33,311 nt of DNA, from positions 1-33,311 of the forward strand of contig JAJFLJ010000260.1 of assembly GCA_021772755.1 (NCBI GenBank), read 5' to 3'. The position numbers and the translations under genes are program-made. The notes beneath the pieces are model-generated. The model had not been told where the DNA came from. It made no database searches and saw nothing but the letters and a program-made list of their open reading frames with translations. Shown in pieces: positions 1-8,237 of this stretch. Within the stretch, counting starts at the first letter, position 1, and each line of letters opens with the position of its first letter. This DNA comes from Candidatus Sumerlaeota bacterium. Lineage in GTDB: Bacteria; Sumerlaeota; Sumerlaeia; SLMS01; JAHLLQ01.

Positions 1-1511
1 GAGGGGTCGCCCACCCCGTCGGTCTTGTACCGCGTGTCGGCGAGAACGGCCTTGAGCACCTCCGAGACGTTCGCTCCGTGCGCGACCCGGTCGTGCCAGC
101 GGTCGACGGCTTCGAGGAACTCGCCGAGCCCGCTGCGCGCCTTGCCCTTGATGACTCCGGACGTCAGCAGCCGCTTCGTCGCCTCGTAGAGGCTGACCTG
201 TTCGATGGCGGCCTCCGCGGCGATGTCCCCCAGGGTCTTCTGCCCCGCGCCCCGCGGGGGAACGTTCGCGATGCGCTCGAAGGCGAGATCGTTCGACGGC
301 TGGACCGCCAGCCTCAGGAACGCCAGCACGTTCTTGATCTCCGCGCGGTCGTAGAAACGCGTTCCGCCCACGATCCGGTAGGGAATGCGCAACTTGCGAA
401 TGCCGTCCTCCAGCGCGCGGGAGAGGCCGTGGCTTCGGTAGAACACCGCGATCTCCGACGCGCACACGCCGTCGTTCAGCATGATGCCGCGAATGTTCGC
501 GGCCACCAGGTCCGATTCCTCGAGATCGTCGCGGCCGGGGAGGAACGAGAGCGGCTCGCCCTCGGCGCTCTCCGTCCAAAGCGTCTTGCCGATGCGCATC
601 GCGTTGTTCGCGATCACGCCCGACGCCGCCTTGAGGATGTTCCCCGTCGAACGGTAGTTCTGTTCGAGACGCACGACCTTGCAGTCCGCGTACGTCTCGC
701 GGAAATCCAGCAGGTTGCGCACGTCCGCGCCGCGCCACGAGTAGATCGACTGGTCCTCGTCGCCGACGACGCAGATGTCGCGGTCTCCGCCGACGAGCAG
801 CTTGATCAGCTCGAACTGGCTGTGGTTCGTGTCCTGGAACTCGTCCACCAGGATGTGCCGGTACTTGCGCTGCCACCGCTCGAGCACCTCCGGCCTCCCG
901 CGAAACAGCAGCACCGACCGGAAGATCAGGTCCTCGAAGTCCAGCGAGTTGTTCTTGCGCAGAATCTCCTGGTATTCCGTGTAGATCGCCGCGTAGGGAA
1001 TCTCCTCGTTGTCGAACTCCGCGGCGCAGTCCTCCGGCGTAAGGAGTTTCATCTTCGCGAGGTTGACGAAACTCTGGGCCTGGCCGGGGCGGACCTTCTT
1101 CGGATCGATGCCGGTGGCCTCCATCGCCTTCTTGATGGCCGTCTCCTGGTCCTTGTCGTCGAGGATGGCGAAGGAGCGCTCGAGCCCCGCGGCGTCGGCT
1201 TCGCGGCGCAGAATCGCCGCGCAGCGGCTGTGGAACGTCGAGATCGCCAGCGTCGGATCGTCCGGAACGCCCAGCAGCCGGCAGACCCGCTCGCGCATCT
1301 CGCGCGCCGCCTTGTTCGTGAACGTGACCGCCAGAATCTGCCAGAGGGGAATGCCCACCTCGCGCGCGAGCCACGCGATGCGGTGCGTGATGACGCGCGT
1401 CTTGCCGCTGCCCGCCCCGGCGACGATCAGCAGCGGGGTGCCGTGATGGGTGACGGCTTCGGCCTGGGGGGGATTGAGTTTGTCGACGAGATCGGAGGCG
1501 GAAACGGACAT
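1..1511 (-). CDS. pcrA: UvrD/PcrA-type ATP-dependent DNA helicase, C-terminus cut off by window edge
   Basis: Superfamily 1A helicase that unwinds DNA 3' to 5' in nucleotide-excision and mismatch repair and strips RecA or stalled polymerases. About 503 N-terminal residues of a usual 700 or more are visible; the frame stays open to base 1. Reading from the ATG at 1511, Walker A (AGAGSGKT) lies at about residues 31-38, motif Ia (AVTFTNKAAREM) follows, motif II (VDEFQDTN) is near 219-226, motif III (VVGDEDQSIYSWRGAD) near 243-258, and motif IV (LEQNYRST) after that. All catalytic motifs seen are intact. It is divergent from the phosphofructokinase gene across 206 bases that must hold both promoters; I could not single out either one. 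UvrD and PcrA cannot be told apart without the C-terminus. Confidence 0.95.
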   Translation of the reverse strand, partial: MSVSASDLVDKLNPPQAEAVTHHGTPLLIVAGAGSGKTRVITHRIAWLAREVGIPLWQILAVTFTNKAAREMRERVCRLLGVPDDPTLAISTFHSRCAAILRREADAAGLERSFAILDDKDQETAIKKAMEATGIDPKKVRPGQAQSFVNLAKMKLLTPEDCAAEFDNEEIPYAAIYTEYQEILRKNNSLDFEDLIFRSVLLFRGRPEVLERWQRKYRHILVDEFQDTNHSQFELIKLLVGGDRDICVVGDEDQSIYSWRGADVRNLLDFRETYADCKVVRLEQNYRSTGNILKAASGVIANNAMRIGKTLWTESAEGEPLSFLPGRDDLEESDLVAANIRGIMLNDGVCASEIAVFYRSHGLSRALEDGIRKLRIPYRIVGGTRFYDRAEIKNVLAFLRLAVQPSNDLAFERIANVPPRGAGQKTLGDIAAEAAIEQVSLYEATKRLLTSGVIKGKARSGLGEFLEAVDRWHDRVAHGANVSEVLKAVLADTRYKTDGVGDP

Positions 1512-1717
1512 CGCGGGGTGACCAACGGCGACGGGATGGATGGGAGAGAACCTCCGCCGCGCACGGCTGCCAACCGGAAACGGCGCTTTATCCGGAAAGC
1601 CCCGCCGACCGCCCCTCGCCCCTTGCCCTCCGCGCGCCTTACTGCCATCTCTCCCGCCGCACCGGGCCGGAGCCGCGTCTTTCGCCGGTCCCCCAATCCC
1701 CGCGGGAGTTCTCCAAC

Positions 1718-3049
1718 ATGAGCGCGAAGGACAATCTCGTCGTCGGACAATCGGGCGGACCCACCGCCGTCATCAACCAGTCGCTCGCCGGCGTCGTCCA
1801 GGAGGCCATGAAGCACGAAGCCATCGGCAGGATCATGGGCATGGTCCACGGCGTCGAGGGTCTGCTCAAGGAGCAGTTCATCGACATGCGGTCGCTGTCG
1901 TCGGGACAGCTCGAAACCGTCGCCGCCACGCCCGGCGCGGGCCTCGGATCGTGCCGCTTCAAGCCGAAGGTCGAGGACTGCAAGAACATCTTCGAGGTCT
2001 GCCGCAAGCACGACATCCACTACTACTACTACATCGGCGGCAACGACAGCGCCCTCTCCGCCGGCATCGTGAACAAGATCGCCCGCGAGGCGGGCTACGA
2101 GCTGCGCGTCTTTCACGTTCCCAAGACCATCGACAACGATCTGCTCGTGACGGACCACTGCCCGGGCTACGGCTCCGCGGCGAAGTACGTCGCGCAGTGC
2201 TTCATGGGCAACGACGCCGACAACCGCGCGCTGCCGGGCATCAAGATCGACGTCGTCATGGGCCGCAACGCGGGCTGGCTGACGGCCGCCGCAGCGCTCG
2301 CGCGCGTCAATCCCGGCGACGGCCCCCACGCCATCTTCCTCCCCGAGCGCAGCTACACCCTCAGGCAGTTCGTCGACTCCGTCGACGGCGCGTACCAGAA
2401 GTACGGTCGCGCCGTCATCGCCGTCAGCGAAGGCATCGCCGACACCGACGGCAACACGTTCCTGGAAAGCGACAGGGTTCGCGCGGAACTCAAGGAGATG
2501 AAGATGGACGCGATCCTCGACGCGTTCGAGGCGTCCGGCAAGGTGGAGGACCTCTCCGGCGGCGCCAAGCGCGACGCCTTCGGGCACACGCAGCTTTCCG
2601 GCTCCGGCGCCCTCGCCGACTTCCTGGCGAGCGCGACGAAGATCCACCTCTTCCGCAAGTACGCCCAGAAGTTCCGCGTCCGCGCCGACACGCTCGGCTA
2701 CGCCCAGCGCTCCATGGCCGGCGTCGTCAGCGAAGTCGATGCCCAGGAGGCCCGCGAAGCCGGAGTCACCGCCGTCAGGACCGCCATGATGGGCGACATC
2801 GACGGCTCGATCTGCTTTCGCCGCGTCGAGTCCCAGTCCGGAAAGTACTTCTGCGACACCTTCCGCGCCTCCCTCGAAGACGTCTCCGGCGTCAATTTCC
2901 CCGCCGGCATGAAGCAGTACCGCCCCATGGAGGACCGTCTCATCGCCGACGGCGATATGGACGTCACCCCCGAATTCGTCGAATGGCTGAGACCGCTCGT
3001 CGGAACGCTGGCGCCCAAGGGGCTCATCGAACTGCCGCGCAAGTCCTGA
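1718..3049 (+). CDS. pfp: 6-phosphofructokinase, probably pyrophosphate-dependent
   Basis: A 443-residue phosphofructokinase phosphorylating fructose 6-phosphate to the 1,6-bisphosphate in glycolysis. The N-terminal phosphate loop VGQSGGPTAVIN opens the protein. The donor-site motif is GGNDS at 107-111, where ATP enzymes have GGDGS or GGDGT. An Asp at the second variable position blocks the ATP alpha-phosphate, so PPi is the likely donor. PKTIDNDL (135-142) carries the Lys typical of PPi enzymes, and MGRNAGWL (181-188) is the sugar-phosphate motif. The Asn in place of the first Asp differs from the textbook GGDDS, but from memory GGNDS also occurs in clostridial and spirochaete homologs. The gene stands alone and is followed by a strong hairpin at 3076-3101. 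Start: the ATG at 1718, the first residue of the conserved N-terminus. ATP use is not excluded. Confidence 0.93.
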   Translation: MSAKDNLVVGQSGGPTAVINQSLAGVVQEAMKHEAIGRIMGMVHGVEGLLKEQFIDMRSLSSGQLETVAATPGAGLGSCRFKPKVEDCKNIFEVCRKHDIHYYYYIGGNDSALSAGIVNKIAREAGYELRVFHVPKTIDNDLLVTDHCPGYGSAAKYVAQCFMGNDADNRALPGIKIDVVMGRNAGWLTAAAALARVNPGDGPHAIFLPERSYTLRQFVDSVDGAYQKYGRAVIAVSEGIADTDGNTFLESDRVRAELKEMKMDAILDAFEASGKVEDLSGGAKRDAFGHTQLSGSGALADFLASATKIHLFRKYAQKFRVRADTLGYAQRSMAGVVSEVDAQEAREAGVTAVRTAMMGDIDGSICFRRVESQSGKYFCDTFRASLEDVSGVNFPAGMKQYRPMEDRLIADGDMDVTPEFVEWLRPLVGTLAPKGLIELPRKS

Positions 3050-3075
3050 ACCTGGTAAACGTCCCCAGCAAGAGA

Positions 3076-3101
3076 ACACCCCGGTCGGAAGACCGGGGTG
3101 T
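3076..3101. terminator. Perfect 11-bp hairpin, bidirectional terminator between convergent genes
   Basis: ACACCCCGGTC (3076-3086) pairs perfectly with GACCGGGGTGT (3091-3101) around a GGAA loop, which is GNRA type on the plus strand. It sits 26 bases after the phosphofructokinase stop and about 50 bases after the stop of the convergent minus-strand gene, so it can serve both. No long U-tract follows on the plus strand; the minus-strand transcript continues UCUCUUGC. Confidence 0.7.
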
Positions 3102-3152
3102 CGCCGTATCGTGGCTGTCCCGAAGGAGCGCGTGTTGCCGGGAGGCGCCGGC

Positions 3153-4430
3153 CTAATCCGCTCCGAACGTCGGCAGGGAGAACGGTCCGTCCGGCAGCGC
3201 GCAGATCTTGCACCGCTGGCCGTGACTCTGCATCGCGACCTCGATCGCGTCCTGAAGGCTCTGCGCCGGCGTCAGGCCGGCGTTCCACAGCTGGTCCTCT
3301 TTCATGCCCGGACCGGTGTGGCAGATAACCTCGTAGTCCTTCAGCACCGAATACAGGCGCTGCACGATCCACTGGCCCGGCACGAAGTTCGTCCCCGACT
3401 TGAACTTCTTCTCGAATCCCCGGGGCGAACGGCAGGCCATCAGCAGCGATTCCAGCGGGCGCGGTCCGAAGCCGCCGGCCATCTGCGCCGCGACGATGAT
3501 CGTGCCGTTTTCCTTCAGCACCGGCAGCGAACCGGAAATGGCGTCGAAGACGCCGAACAGCGTCGCATCCCAGGGTCCGCCGCCGCCCGTCGTGATGACG
3601 ATGTCCATCGGCTCCTTCAGCGTGATGCGCATCTTCTCGCGGGCCTTGTTGATGGCCGTCATCACGGATTGCAGCGCGTCGCCGGCGATCACTTCCGCGA
3701 TGCCGCCCTCGGGAGAGAGAAGCGGCGACACCACGAAGTCGCAGCCCGCGCTCATCAGCGCCTCGGACGCCGCGATGTGCAGCGGATTGTCGCGGATCAC
3801 GCCGTAGCGGATCGCATCGCCGGAAAGCAGGTCGTAGCGGTAGAACGCCCTGATGGTCCTCTCCGACGCCAGGCCGGGCAGCACCATCGAACGCCCGCCC
3901 GTAAAGCCCATGACGGGATCGGGGCGGACGGGACCGAACAGGATCTTCAGCGCCGAATCGACGTAGGTGCTGTTGATCTCGAGGGGAATGTCGTTTCCGA
4001 CGGTTCCAAGGTGGGCTGCGGGCGATGACTTCGGATCGTGCAACAGCACCGTGTAGCGGCTCCGCAGTTCCCCGGGAACGGCCTGCTCCAGGAACTCCTG
4101 GTCGAAGGGCATCCAGAGCCCGTTGGTGAAGAGAATCGTGATGTGGCGGCCGGCGGCGAGGCTCTGCTCTTCGAGCATCTCCAGAAACGCCGGCAGCACC
4201 GGCGACAAGGTGTCCCATTCGGACGCGTCGACGACGACGACCGCTTCGGACTTGTCCGCCACCAGGTCGGGGAACGAGGCCCCGACAGGTTCCTCGATGG
4301 CGCTCACGACGGCGATCGCCGGGTCGAGAGCCGCCTCGAACCGAAACGACCGGTAGCAGCGGCCGTTGATCCAGTTGTCCGGTACGTCGATGGGGACCGT
4401 GTCGTCCCCGAACGGAAGACGAATGTTCAT
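3153..4430 (-). CDS. LarA-like (DUF2088) protein lacking the nickel-pincer ligands
   Basis: Lactate-racemase-fold protein of 425 residues, about the length of Lactobacillus LarA (424). Homology runs end to end, for example MGFTGGRSMVLPGLASERTI against LarA FAGFSGGRKSVLPGIASYKTI, ITTGGGGPWDATLFGVFDAI against the LarA GGYPLDQN region, and CALPDGPF near the C-terminus. From my memory of LarA, the residues holding the Ni-pincer (NPN) cofactor are replaced: His108 by Trp106, His174 by Asp171, Lys184 by Ser181, His200 by Tyr197. The DHTRP motif is also absent (DASEWDT). No larB, larC or larE is in the window. Racemase activity is therefore unlikely; binding, sensing or a different reaction is possible. 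The ATG at 4430 is preceded by AAAGGCGGAG, a good ribosome-binding site, whereas the frame upstream offers only a TTG. Last gene of the long minus-strand run, 156 bases after the regulator. Confidence 0.85.
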   Translation of the reverse strand: MNIRLPFGDDTVPIDVPDNWINGRCYRSFRFEAALDPAIAVVSAIEEPVGASFPDLVADKSEAVVVVDASEWDTLSPVLPAFLEMLEEQSLAAGRHITILFTNGLWMPFDQEFLEQAVPGELRSRYTVLLHDPKSSPAAHLGTVGNDIPLEINSTYVDSALKILFGPVRPDPVMGFTGGRSMVLPGLASERTIRAFYRYDLLSGDAIRYGVIRDNPLHIAASEALMSAGCDFVVSPLLSPEGGIAEVIAGDALQSVMTAINKAREKMRITLKEPMDIVITTGGGGPWDATLFGVFDAISGSLPVLKENGTIIVAAQMAGGFGPRPLESLLMACRSPRGFEKKFKSGTNFVPGQWIVQRLYSVLKDYEVICHTGPGMKEDQLWNAGLTPAQSLQDAIEVAMQSHGQRCKICALPDGPFSLPTFGAD

Positions 4431-4510
4431 CTCCGCCTTTCCTTGTGCAGGCTTGCCAGGGGGGAGAATTCCCGGCCCCCAATCCGAGGTCAATGGCTGA
4501 AAAGGGCGAA

Positions 4511-4534
4511 ACCGGGGGCCTTCTTGCTCCCGGT
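4511..4534 (-). terminator. Possible weak terminator after the FHA-sigma54 regulator gene
   Basis: ACCGGG (4511-4516) pairs with CCCGGT (4529-4534). In the minus-strand transcript the hairpin is followed by UUUCGCCCUUUUC. A second small hairpin, CCGGG-AAAA-CCCGG, lies just upstream in that transcript. The stem is short, so this is tentative. If it does not act, the LarA-like gene is cotranscribed with the regulator. Confidence 0.3.
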
Positions 4535-4586
4535 CTCCGGGTTTTCCCGGCCACCTGCCCGGGACCGCCCTGGCGGCGGGGATGGG

Positions 4587-6533
4587 CTACGTCTTCAGCC
4601 CGTACTCCGCGATCTTCTTCCGCAACGTGTTGCGGTGAATCCCCAGCACCTCCGACGCCCGCACCTGGTTTCCGTCGCAGGACCCGAGCACCGATTCGAT
4701 GTGCAGCTTCTCGACCTCCGCCATCGACATCGTGGCGGCGGGAGACCGGCTGGCCGGCGACCGGCCGGCCGGGGCGAAGGAAAAGTGCCGCGGCAGGAGA
4801 ATCCGCTCGTCCGCCAGCAGCACGGCGCGCTCGACGCAGTTCGAGAGCTCCCGGATGTTGCCCGGCCACCCGTACTTCTCCAGCAGCACCAGCGCCTCTC
4901 TGCCGATCCCTGCGATGTCCCGCCCGAGCTTCTTCGCGTGGAGCGCCGCGAAGTACTCCGCGAGGACCGCGATGTCCTCGCGCCGCTCGCGGAGCGCCGG
5001 CAGGTGAATCGGTATCACGGAAATCCGGTGGTAGAGGTCCTCGCGGAACCGGCCTTCGGCCACCTCGCGCGCGAGGTCCCGGTTCGTGGCGAAGATCAGC
5101 CGAACGTCCGCCCGCAGCGTTCGGTTTCCCCCGACGCGGGAAAAGGAGAACTCCTGGATGAAGCGCAGCAGCTTCGGCTGCATGGCGGGCGACAGCTCGC
5201 CGATCTCGTCGAGAAAGACCGTTCCCCCCGTCGCCTGCTCCAGGATGCCCGGCTGCATCCGGAAGGCACCGGTGAACGCGCCCTTCTCGTGACCGAAGAA
5301 CGCCGATTCGAAGAGCGTTTCGGGCACTGCGGAACAGTTCACGGGCACGAACGGACCGCGCGCTCTGGCCTTCGACGAGCGCTGGTGGACTTCCTGCGCC
5401 AGCAGTTCCTTGCCCGTCCCCGTCTCGCCCGTGATGAGGATCGTCGCATCGGAGTCGGCGACCCGGCCGACCATGTCGAGCACCGCACCCATGGCCGAAC
5501 CGCTCCCGACCATGCGGGTCTCGCCCCGACGAAACGTTTCGCGGAACGTGCGCGCCTCGGCCTTCTGGCGCGCCTCGACGAACACGGCCATCAGATTCGC
5601 CACCGCGCGCGCGTTGCGCAGATCGACGAGGGAGTACGCGTCGAGCTTTCCGCGCTGGAAGTACAGCAGTCCGATCGCCGTCCCCCCCGCGAGCAGCGGC
5701 GCGGCGAGGACGGAACGCGTCGGAGGAGCCTTCGGAGCGTCTGGCGCAGGATGCCCCGCTTCGCGGCGGTCGCTCACCAGAAGGGCGCGCCTCTCCGACC
5801 ACGCGCGGCGGATGATCGCCGAGTCCGCCTGAAAGCGTTCGTCCTTCGAAACCGCGACCGTCGTCCGCAGCGAGTCCGCCGCGCTGTCCCAGAGCATGAA
5901 CAGCAGCGCGTCCGTGTGGAACATCTCCGCCAGGCGCTCGCACGTGCCGCGCATGGCGTCGGCGAAACCGACATGCGTCGCGTCGAACAGCTCGCCGAGC
6001 CGCACCACGAAGTCCAGCTCCGCACCGGCGGGCTGCGACGCATCCCTTCCCGCATCGAGAACCGCGACCGGATGCACCTCCATCGTGTCTTCGGTGTGGG
6101 ACGAGAAGTAGACCGACCGGTCGGTGTAGTCGGCGTTCTGGATGTCGAAGTCGGAGTCGAAGAGAAAGCGCGTCGCGCCGATGCGGATTTCGTCGTTGGG
6201 CAGAAGCGCCCGCCTTCCAGCCAGCCGCTCGCGGTTCACCCAGGTTCCCTGGGTGCTGCCGGTGTCCTCGATGAACCAGCCCAGTCCCTTCCGGCTGACG
6301 ACGGCGTGATCGCGGGAGACGGCGGCATCCTCGAGAACCACGGTCGCGCTCTCTCCGCGGCCGATGGAAGTCGTCTCCCCCAGCTTGATGCGCATCCCCG
6401 TGCGGGGACCCGAAATGGCAAGCAAGGTCGCGATGGTCGTTCCTCCGGACTGGCTGGCGTCGAACCAGAGTGGCGGAATCCCCCGGTGGCGGCAAGACCA
6501 TTGGCGCCGCCTACCCGATACTGCGTCCGCCAT
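4587..6533 (-). CDS. FHA-GAF sigma54-dependent activator (AAA+, Fis-type HTH)
   Basis: Enhancer-binding transcription activator. Residue numbers count from the ATG at 6533. An N-terminal FHA domain at about 34-125 shows SIGRGESATVVLEDAAVSRD and STQGTWVN, which bind phosphothreonine peptides. A GAF-like region covers about 150-300. The AAA+ domain has Walker A GETGTGKE near 367, the sigma54-contact loop GAFTGA near 416 and Walker B GTVFLDEIGEL near 436. A Fis-type helix-turn-helix (NQVRASEVLGIHRNTLRKKI) ends the protein. FHA in place of a receiver suggests Ser/Thr-kinase input; no such kinase is in the window. The start is uncertain. The ATG at 6533 overlaps the upstream SDR gene by 23 bases and adds an unconserved 33-residue lead. 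A GGAGGA six bases before an in-frame ATC at 6434, exactly where the FHA fold begins, points to a rare ATC start. A TTG at 6425 is the other option. Confidence 0.93.
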   Translation of the reverse strand: MADAVSGRRRQWSCRHRGIPPLWFDASQSGGTTIATLLAISGPRTGMRIKLGETTSIGRGESATVVLEDAAVSRDHAVVSRKGLGWFIEDTGSTQGTWVNRERLAGRRALLPNDEIRIGATRFLFDSDFDIQNADYTDRSVYFSSHTEDTMEVHPVAVLDAGRDASQPAGAELDFVVRLGELFDATHVGFADAMRGTCERLAEMFHTDALLFMLWDSAADSLRTTVAVSKDERFQADSAIIRRAWSERRALLVSDRREAGHPAPDAPKAPPTRSVLAAPLLAGGTAIGLLYFQRGKLDAYSLVDLRNARAVANLMAVFVEARQKAEARTFRETFRRGETRMVGSGSAMGAVLDMVGRVADSDATILITGETGTGKELLAQEVHQRSSKARARGPFVPVNCSAVPETLFESAFFGHEKGAFTGAFRMQPGILEQATGGTVFLDEIGELSPAMQPKLLRFIQEFSFSRVGGNRTLRADVRLIFATNRDLAREVAEGRFREDLYHRISVIPIHLPALRERREDIAVLAEYFAALHAKKLGRDIAGIGREALVLLEKYGWPGNIRELSNCVERAVLLADERILLPRHFSFAPAGRSPASRSPAATMSMAEVEKLHIESVLGSCDGNQVRASEVLGIHRNTLRKKIAEYGLKT

Positions 6534-7245
6534 CGACGACCATTGTGGTGCCCGTCACGTAGTCCGAGGACAAAAGGTAGATCACGGCGCGGGCAACATC
6601 CTCCGGTGCGCCCCATTTCCCAAGGACCGTCTTCTCCGCGCGGTCCCGCATCGCCGCGTCGTCGTAGTCCTCCGGCGGCAGAACCGGACCCGGAGCCACG
6701 GCATTCACGCGAATCGCCGGCCCGAGCTCCCGCGCCAGCGCCCGTGTCAGAGCATCCAGGCCGCCCTTCGCGCACCAGTAAGCCGAGTGCCTGGGGTACG
6801 CGCGCGGCAGCATGCAGTCGGTCACGTTCACGATGTGCGCGCGGTCGGAACGGCGAAGCAGCGGGAGCGCGAGCTGCGAGCAAAGGAACGGTCCGCGCAG
6901 GTTGCTGCCGATGGCGTGGTCGAAGTCCTCGTCCGTCACGTCGGCGAAGTCCTTCCTCGGAAACGCCGCCGCGCAGTTCACGAGCCCGTCGAGGCGGTCG
7001 AACTCCGCGCGAATCTCGCCGACCATGCGCTCGACGTCCCCGCGAATCGAATGGTTTCCCTGGACGAGGAGTCCCCGTCGGCCGGTGTCGCGCACCGATC
7101 GCAGGACCTCTTCGCCCTCCTTCCGCGACGCGTTGCAGTGCACGACGACGTCGGCTCCCGACCGGGCGCACTCCAGCGCGATGGAACGCCCGACGCGCTT
7201 CGCCGAACCCGTGACCCACACGATTCTGTCCGTCAGTGGAAACAT
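6511..7245 (-). CDS. SDR-family oxidoreductase, pteridine-reductase-like
   Basis: NADPH-dependent short-chain dehydrogenase of 244 residues. The nucleotide motif TGSAKRVG (12-19) fits TGxxxRxG, the signature of PTR1/FolM-like pteridine reductases rather than the classical TGxxxGxG. The catalytic Tyr156 and Lys160 sit in YWCAK, and Asp143 in NVTD stands where most SDRs have Ser, again as in PTR1. NAVAPGPVLPPED and the C-terminal YVTGTTMVVDGGRSIG are standard for the family. The predicted role is reduction of a pterin (dihydromonapterin, dihydrofolate or biopterin); the substrate is inferred from motifs only. The ATG at 7245 lies 4 bases beyond the stop of the binding-protein gene, so the two are cotranscribed and probably coupled. 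No strong ribosome-binding site is visible. A generic 3-oxoacyl reductase is the alternative. Confidence 0.88.
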   Translation of the reverse strand: MFPLTDRIVWVTGSAKRVGRSIALECARSGADVVVHCNASRKEGEEVLRSVRDTGRRGLLVQGNHSIRGDVERMVGEIRAEFDRLDGLVNCAAAFPRKDFADVTDEDFDHAIGSNLRGPFLCSQLALPLLRRSDRAHIVNVTDCMLPRAYPRHSAYWCAKGGLDALTRALARELGPAIRVNAVAPGPVLPPEDYDDAAMRDRAEKTVLGKWGAPEDVARAVIYLLSSDYVTGTTMVVDGGRSIG

Positions 7246-7249
7246 CGCG

Positions 7250-8221
7250 CTACTCGGAGAGATACTCCACGGTGAAGGTCTTCGCGGCGTCGACGGTGCC
7301 TTCGTCGATCGTGCCGAGCGATTCGAGCTGCTCCGTGATCGTCTGCCAGCGTTCCGGCGTCATCCAGCCGAAACCGTGCTCCGCGACCGCGTCGGACTCC
7401 GCCAGTTCGCGAATCCGCCCGACTCCGTATTCGAGAGTGTCCAGGCCCATCTCCTCGTTCAGCCCGTGGATGTACGCGTTCGTCGCGGCGGGATCGGCGA
7501 GATAGTCCTCCCATCCGCGGCGCGACGCGCGCGCGATGCCCCGGACGACCGCGTCATTCCCGCGTGCGATGTACTCGTCGCTCGTGACCAGCAGGCTGGT
7601 GTACGGGTCGAACCCGAGATCGGCCACCATCAGGGACTTCGGATCGGCGCCGGCCTTCCGCGCGACGAAGGGCTCGCTGAAGACGTACCCCTGCATGGCG
7701 TAGTTCTCGTTCGCGACGAACGGCGCGACGCCGGCGTAGCGCACGATGCGGACGTTCGAAAGCGGAACGCGGGCGGCGACGTATTGCGCGAACGCCGAGG
7801 ACGGTTCCATCGCCAGCGTCATGTCCTTCAGGTCCTCGAAGCTCCCGATCCCCGAACCCGCATGCACCATGATGCATCGCGGACTGGTCTGGAGCGGTGC
7901 CAGCAGCGCCACGAGATTCGCTCCCCGGCTGCGCCCCGTCACGACGTCGTCCGCGTTGCAGACCCCGAAGTCGGCCTGTCCCGATCCGACGATCTGCACG
8001 ATGGGAATGTTCGGACCGCCGGGCCGGATCGTCACGTCCAGGCCGGCTTCCGCGTAGTAGCCGCGAAGCAGCGCCTCGTAGAACCCGCCGTGCTCCGCTT
8101 CCGGATACCAGTTCAGCTGCAGCGAAACCGGCGTCGACCGCGTGTCGGAAGCCGCCGAGCGCGGGGATTCGCCGCAGGCGGCGAGGAACAGAATGCAGAT
8201 CGTGGCAGCGAGCCATCGCAT
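7250..8221 (-). CDS. ABC transporter substrate-binding lipoprotein, NMT1/THI5 type
   Basis: Periplasmic binding protein of 323 residues. A lipoprotein signal, MRWLAATICILFLAAC, has its lipobox Cys at 16. The mature start SLQLNWYPEAEHGGFYEAL is the hallmark of the NMT1/THI5-like family, whose best known member ThiY binds formyl-aminopyrimidine for thiamin salvage; other members bind taurine, nitrate or pyrimidines. The following GYYAEAGLDVTIRPGGP and GQADFGVCNADDVV continue that pattern. The ATG at 8221 has GGAGG eight bases upstream. It lies 16 bases after the permease gene, in the order ATPase, permease, binding protein. Neighbouring pyrimidine-amidohydrolase-like and pterin-reductase-like genes suggest a heterocyclic ligand. 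No TPP riboswitch was seen, so thiamin salvage is unproven. Confidence 0.92.
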   Translation of the reverse strand: MRWLAATICILFLAACGESPRSAASDTRSTPVSLQLNWYPEAEHGGFYEALLRGYYAEAGLDVTIRPGGPNIPIVQIVGSGQADFGVCNADDVVTGRSRGANLVALLAPLQTSPRCIMVHAGSGIGSFEDLKDMTLAMEPSSAFAQYVAARVPLSNVRIVRYAGVAPFVANENYAMQGYVFSEPFVARKAGADPKSLMVADLGFDPYTSLLVTSDEYIARGNDAVVRGIARASRRGWEDYLADPAATNAYIHGLNEEMGLDTLEYGVGRIRELAESDAVAEHGFGWMTPERWQTITEQLESLGTIDEGTVDAAKTFTVEYLSE

Positions 8222-8237
8222 CGGGAAGTCCTCCGTG

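Noticed and set aside
78-1721. 547-codon plus-strand open frame, and a 550-codon minus-strand frame (1427-3079) nearby
   Set aside because: Arg/Ala-rich, low-complexity translations with no motif; they lie antisense to the helicase and phosphofructokinase genes, which carry complete catalytic motifs.
4431-4490. Sigma54 promoter before the LarA-like gene (CTGGCAAGCCTGCACA on the minus strand)
   Set aside because: The GG and GC elements are three bases too close for the -24/-12 consensus, so it does not fit a sigma54 promoter.
2698-6501. 1267-codon minus-strand open frame
   Set aside because: It runs in another frame through the LarA-like and regulator genes and antisense to the phosphofructokinase; its composition is typical of a high-GC shadow.
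4038-7214. 1058-codon plus-strand open frame, and similar ones at 8142-11534, 11167-13761, 14040-16349 and 19603-21753
   Set aside because: All are antisense to well-supported minus-strand genes and show Arg/Ala/Pro-rich translations without recognisable domains.
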